Below are positions 61,832 to 64,000 of a DNA stretch of 64,000 nt, piece by piece. Numbering within the stretch: the stretch's first letter is position 1; every line of letters starts with the position of its first letter. The notes under the pieces are model-generated. The model saw only the letters and a list, made by a program, of their open reading frames with translations, searched no databases and was not told the DNA's origin. Origin of the DNA: Alkalihalobacterium alkalinitrilicum. GTDB taxonomy: Bacteria > Bacillota > Bacilli > Bacillales > Bacillaceae_F. The stretch lies in NCBI RefSeq assembly GCF_002019605.1, contig NZ_KV917368.1, positions 3,982,519 through 4,046,518 of the forward strand, given 5' to 3'. Made by a program: the position numbers and the translations under genes.

Positions 61832-64000
61832 TTGTTTAGGAGAAAAGTAATAGCACTCATTTTTATATTTTCATTAATTACTAGTTTGATTCCAGTAAAT
61901 ACGATCACGTTCGCATCGACTAGTAATATCGTGAATAAAAATCAAGTCTATTCATACGAACAAATGACGAATGATATTAAGAGACTTGCCCAAAGATACC
62001 CTAATATAATGGAGTATCGATCTCTTGGAAAAAGTACATATGGTCGAGAGATTTGGGCGGTAAAGTTAGGTAACGGTGATGCGAACGTCTTTATCAATGC
62101 ATCCCACCATGCAAGGGAATGGGGCACAACGAATGTTGTGATGACGATGATTGACCAATACGCTCAGGCACATAGTAGAGGTCAAAACTATCAAGGGTAT
62201 AATGTGCGAGACCTTTTAAGTAAAACAACGATTTGGTTTGTACCGATGGTTAACCCTGATGGTGTTACCTTACAACAACGAGGGTTGTCAGCCTTTCCAA
62301 GCCATCTTCATAGTAGTTTAATTACGATGAATGCTGGGAGTAGAGATTTCGGGCGCTGGAAAGCAGATGCAAGGGGAATTGACCCTAACCGACAATATCC
62401 AGCGAAATGGTCAACGATTAGAAATAATCCAGGTCGTCCCTATTATTCCAATTTTAAAGGGACTCAACCATTACAAACACCAGAAACTCGACTTGTAGCC
62501 GATTTTACGTATCAAATTAATCCTGAAATCGCGGTGGCTTACCATTCGACAGGAAATATCATTTACTGGCACTTCCATAACAGACCAGAAAACGTCAATC
62601 GTGATCGAGCGATCGCTAATCAGTTTTCAAATATTACGGGCTATACTTTAGTCCAACCAACATCTAATCCTTCTGGAGGAGGATATACTGACTGGTTTAT
62701 TCAAGAGTTTGGCAGACCAGGCTTTACGCCTGAAATATGTTCATATATTCCAGAAAATCGTTATGCAGGAAGCCATCAAGCTATTTTAAATTGTATTAAT
62801 GATGCTTGGGATCGAAATAAGTCAATCGGTTTATTTATAGCGAATGAAGGGCACAAACTATGGGCAAATAAAACGAGTAATATCAATGAAAAGATTACTC
62901 TTTTAGAAACAACAAGAATGTATAATCAACCATTAGAGCAAACAAGAATAGCGGCAAAGATTAATCCACAAGCCGTTACCGCTTTTCAAAGGCAAGGGTC
63001 TTGGTATCGGATTAACACATGGCTAGGACCAAAATGGATCAAACCGACGAATGCGATTGTTGGGGAAATTCAAGCAGTAGACAAAGAAGTAAGGTTAACT
63101 GAAAATGCCTATCTTCATAATCAACCACTAGCTAGTTCAAGAAGATCTGAAGTTCTTCGTCCACAGACGGTACGAGCATTTGAGGAATGGAACGGCTGGT
63201 ACCGTATTAATACATGGGTCGGTCCGAAATGGATCAGACCAAATAATGCAATCGTCGGTGAAGTGAAACAAGTAGATGAGACGATTAGATTAAGTGAGGA
63301 TACACGTCTTCACAACTTACCATCTACGAATCATCGAAGATCCGAAATTATCCGTCCACAAACGGTACGAGCGTTTGAGGAATGGAACGGCTGGTATCAC
63401 ATTAATACGTGGGTCGGTCCAAAATGGATTAAGCCAAATCATGCTATTATCGGTGATGTGAATTCAATCGATGAGCGCATTACGCTAACAAGCAATACCC
63501 ATTTGCACAATCATCCGTTTACGAATCACCGCAGGTCCGATATCGTTCGTCCCCAAACGGTACGAGCGTTTGAAGAGTGGAACGGCTGGTATCGAATCAA
63601 CACTTGGCTCGGCCCGAAATGGATTAAGCCAACAGATGCGATCATCGGTGAAATCAATGCAGTCGATGAACAACTAACATTAACAAGTAATACGCATTTA
63701 CACAACCATCCATTTGATACACATCGACGATCAGAGGTCGTTCGTCCGCAAACCGTACGAGCATTTGAAGAATGGAATGGTTGGTACCGAATCAACACAT
63801 GGCTTGGTCCGAAATGGATTAAACCAAGTGATGCGATGATCGGTGAAATTACATCGATTGATGAACGTCTAACACTGACGAGGGATGCGCATTTACACAA
63901 CCATCCGTTTGATAACCACCGCCGATCAGAGTTGTTACGCCCGCAAACGGTACAAGCGTTTGAGGAATGGAACGGCTGGTATCGCATTAATACGTGGCTT
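61832..64000 (+). CDS. M14 zinc carboxypeptidase with six or more INTW modules (3' end beyond window)
   Basis: The frame starts at TTG 61832, eight bases after AAGGAG, and stays open for 723 codons to the window edge. A signal peptide (MFRRKVIALIFIF...) ends near TFASTS. The M14 domain (about residues 40-335) has zinc ligands His93 and Glu96 in SHHAREWG and His238 in AYHSTGN, and the catalytic Glu301 in FTPEICSY. Gram-positive M14 enzymes of this kind include gamma-D-glutamyl-diaminopimelate peptidases acting on wall stem peptides, the likely role here. Five complete ~65-residue modules and part of a sixth follow, with the variant RAFEEWNGWYRINTW. Confidence 0.92.
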   Translation, partial: MFRRKVIALIFIFSLITSLIPVNTITFASTSNIVNKNQVYSYEQMTNDIKRLAQRYPNIMEYRSLGKSTYGREIWAVKLGNGDANVFINASHHAREWGTTNVVMTMIDQYAQAHSRGQNYQGYNVRDLLSKTTIWFVPMVNPDGVTLQQRGLSAFPSHLHSSLITMNAGSRDFGRWKADARGIDPNRQYPAKWSTIRNNPGRPYYSNFKGTQPLQTPETRLVADFTYQINPEIAVAYHSTGNIIYWHFHNRPENVNRDRAIANQFSNITGYTLVQPTSNPSGGGYTDWFIQEFGRPGFTPEICSYIPENRYAGSHQAILNCINDAWDRNKSIGLFIANEGHKLWANKTSNINEKITLLETTRMYNQPLEQTRIAAKINPQAVTAFQRQGSWYRINTWLGPKWIKPTNAIVGEIQAVDKEVRLTENAYLHNQPLASSRRSEVLRPQTVRAFEEWNGWYRINTWVGPKWIRPNNAIVGEVKQVDETIRLSEDTRLHNLPSTNHRRSEIIRPQTVRAFEEWNGWYHINTWVGPKWIKPNHAIIGDVNSIDERITLTSNTHLHNHPFTNHRRSDIVRPQTVRAFEEWNGWYRINTWLGPKWIKPTDAIIGEINAVDEQLTLTSNTHLHNHPFDTHRRSEVVRPQTVRAFEEWNGWYRINTWLGPKWIKPSDAMIGEITSIDERLTLTRDAHLHNHPFDNHRRSELLRPQTVQAFEEWNGWYRINTWL

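Overview
The window looks like a chromosomal segment of an endospore-forming, flagellated, low-GC Gram-positive bacterium of the family Bacillaceae. The evidence is the run spoIIID-mbl-flhO-flhP with fabZ further on (a Bacillus gene order), strong AGGAGG-type ribosome binding sites, frequent GTG/TTG starts, a class D sortase, and large secreted cell-wall enzymes. Many exported proteins and tails are very acidic, which fits an alkaliphile of the Alkalihalobacillus type, but that is inference.

Region 1 (1-7.2 kb): a cNMP/CBS/DUF294 signalling protein and a DEDDh exonuclease, which are often neighbours, lie about 4.5 kb apart. Between them are a 52-bp palindromic tandem array (about 16 units), a NERD-domain gene, and a two-gene surface unit (acidic protein ending in an MPKTA sorting signal plus sortase D).

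Region 2 (7.3-19.9 kb): spoIIID, mbl, flhO, flhP, a small candidate ORF and an EpuA-like membrane protein. Then comes an accessory stretch: a palindrome, a 29-codon membrane peptide, a DoxX-like protein, a truncated IS110 transposase, the ppsR-type regulator with pyruvate phosphate dikinase, and a tnpB-only IS1341-type element with a likely omega RNA. fabZ follows.

Region 3 (20-31.3 kb): a PAS-GGDEF-EAL c-di-GMP protein apparently coupled to an 11-codon leader, a small acidic lipoprotein, a second NERD gene bracketed by A-rich repeat arrays, and a 1690-residue LysM/Ig-like/GH18 protein. Next is a structured leader with two terminator hairpins ahead of a small kinase-like protein, then galE.

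Region 4 (31.6-45.4 kb): an NlpC/P60 hydrolase behind a consensus WalR box, a lipoprotein, a PP-loop ATPase-like protein of unknown role, and a surface-polysaccharide operon. The operon holds galU, a Wzm/Wzt-type ABC exporter, two GT4 glycosyltransferases, a UDP-ManNAcA-type dehydrogenase and a methyltransferase/CgeB-like/GT2 fusion.

Region 5 (45.9-64 kb): the most unusual part. Five secreted enzymes of unrelated catalytic families (SpoIID/LytB, amidase_3, L,D-transpeptidase, subtilase, M14 carboxypeptidase) all carry 5-7 copies of the same ~65-residue module with the core WYRINTWLGPKWI. Embedded among them are an RHS/YD-repeat protein with a choice-of-anchor-L-like N-terminal domain and a possible toxin tip, a small membrane protein in the immunity position, and a mini YD-repeat protein with an LPKTA sorting signal that could be a substrate of the sortase D in region 1. 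I read this as a cell-surface remodelling and possibly contact-antagonism locus built around one shared, probably wall-targeting, module. No tRNA, rRNA or CRISPR array was seen.
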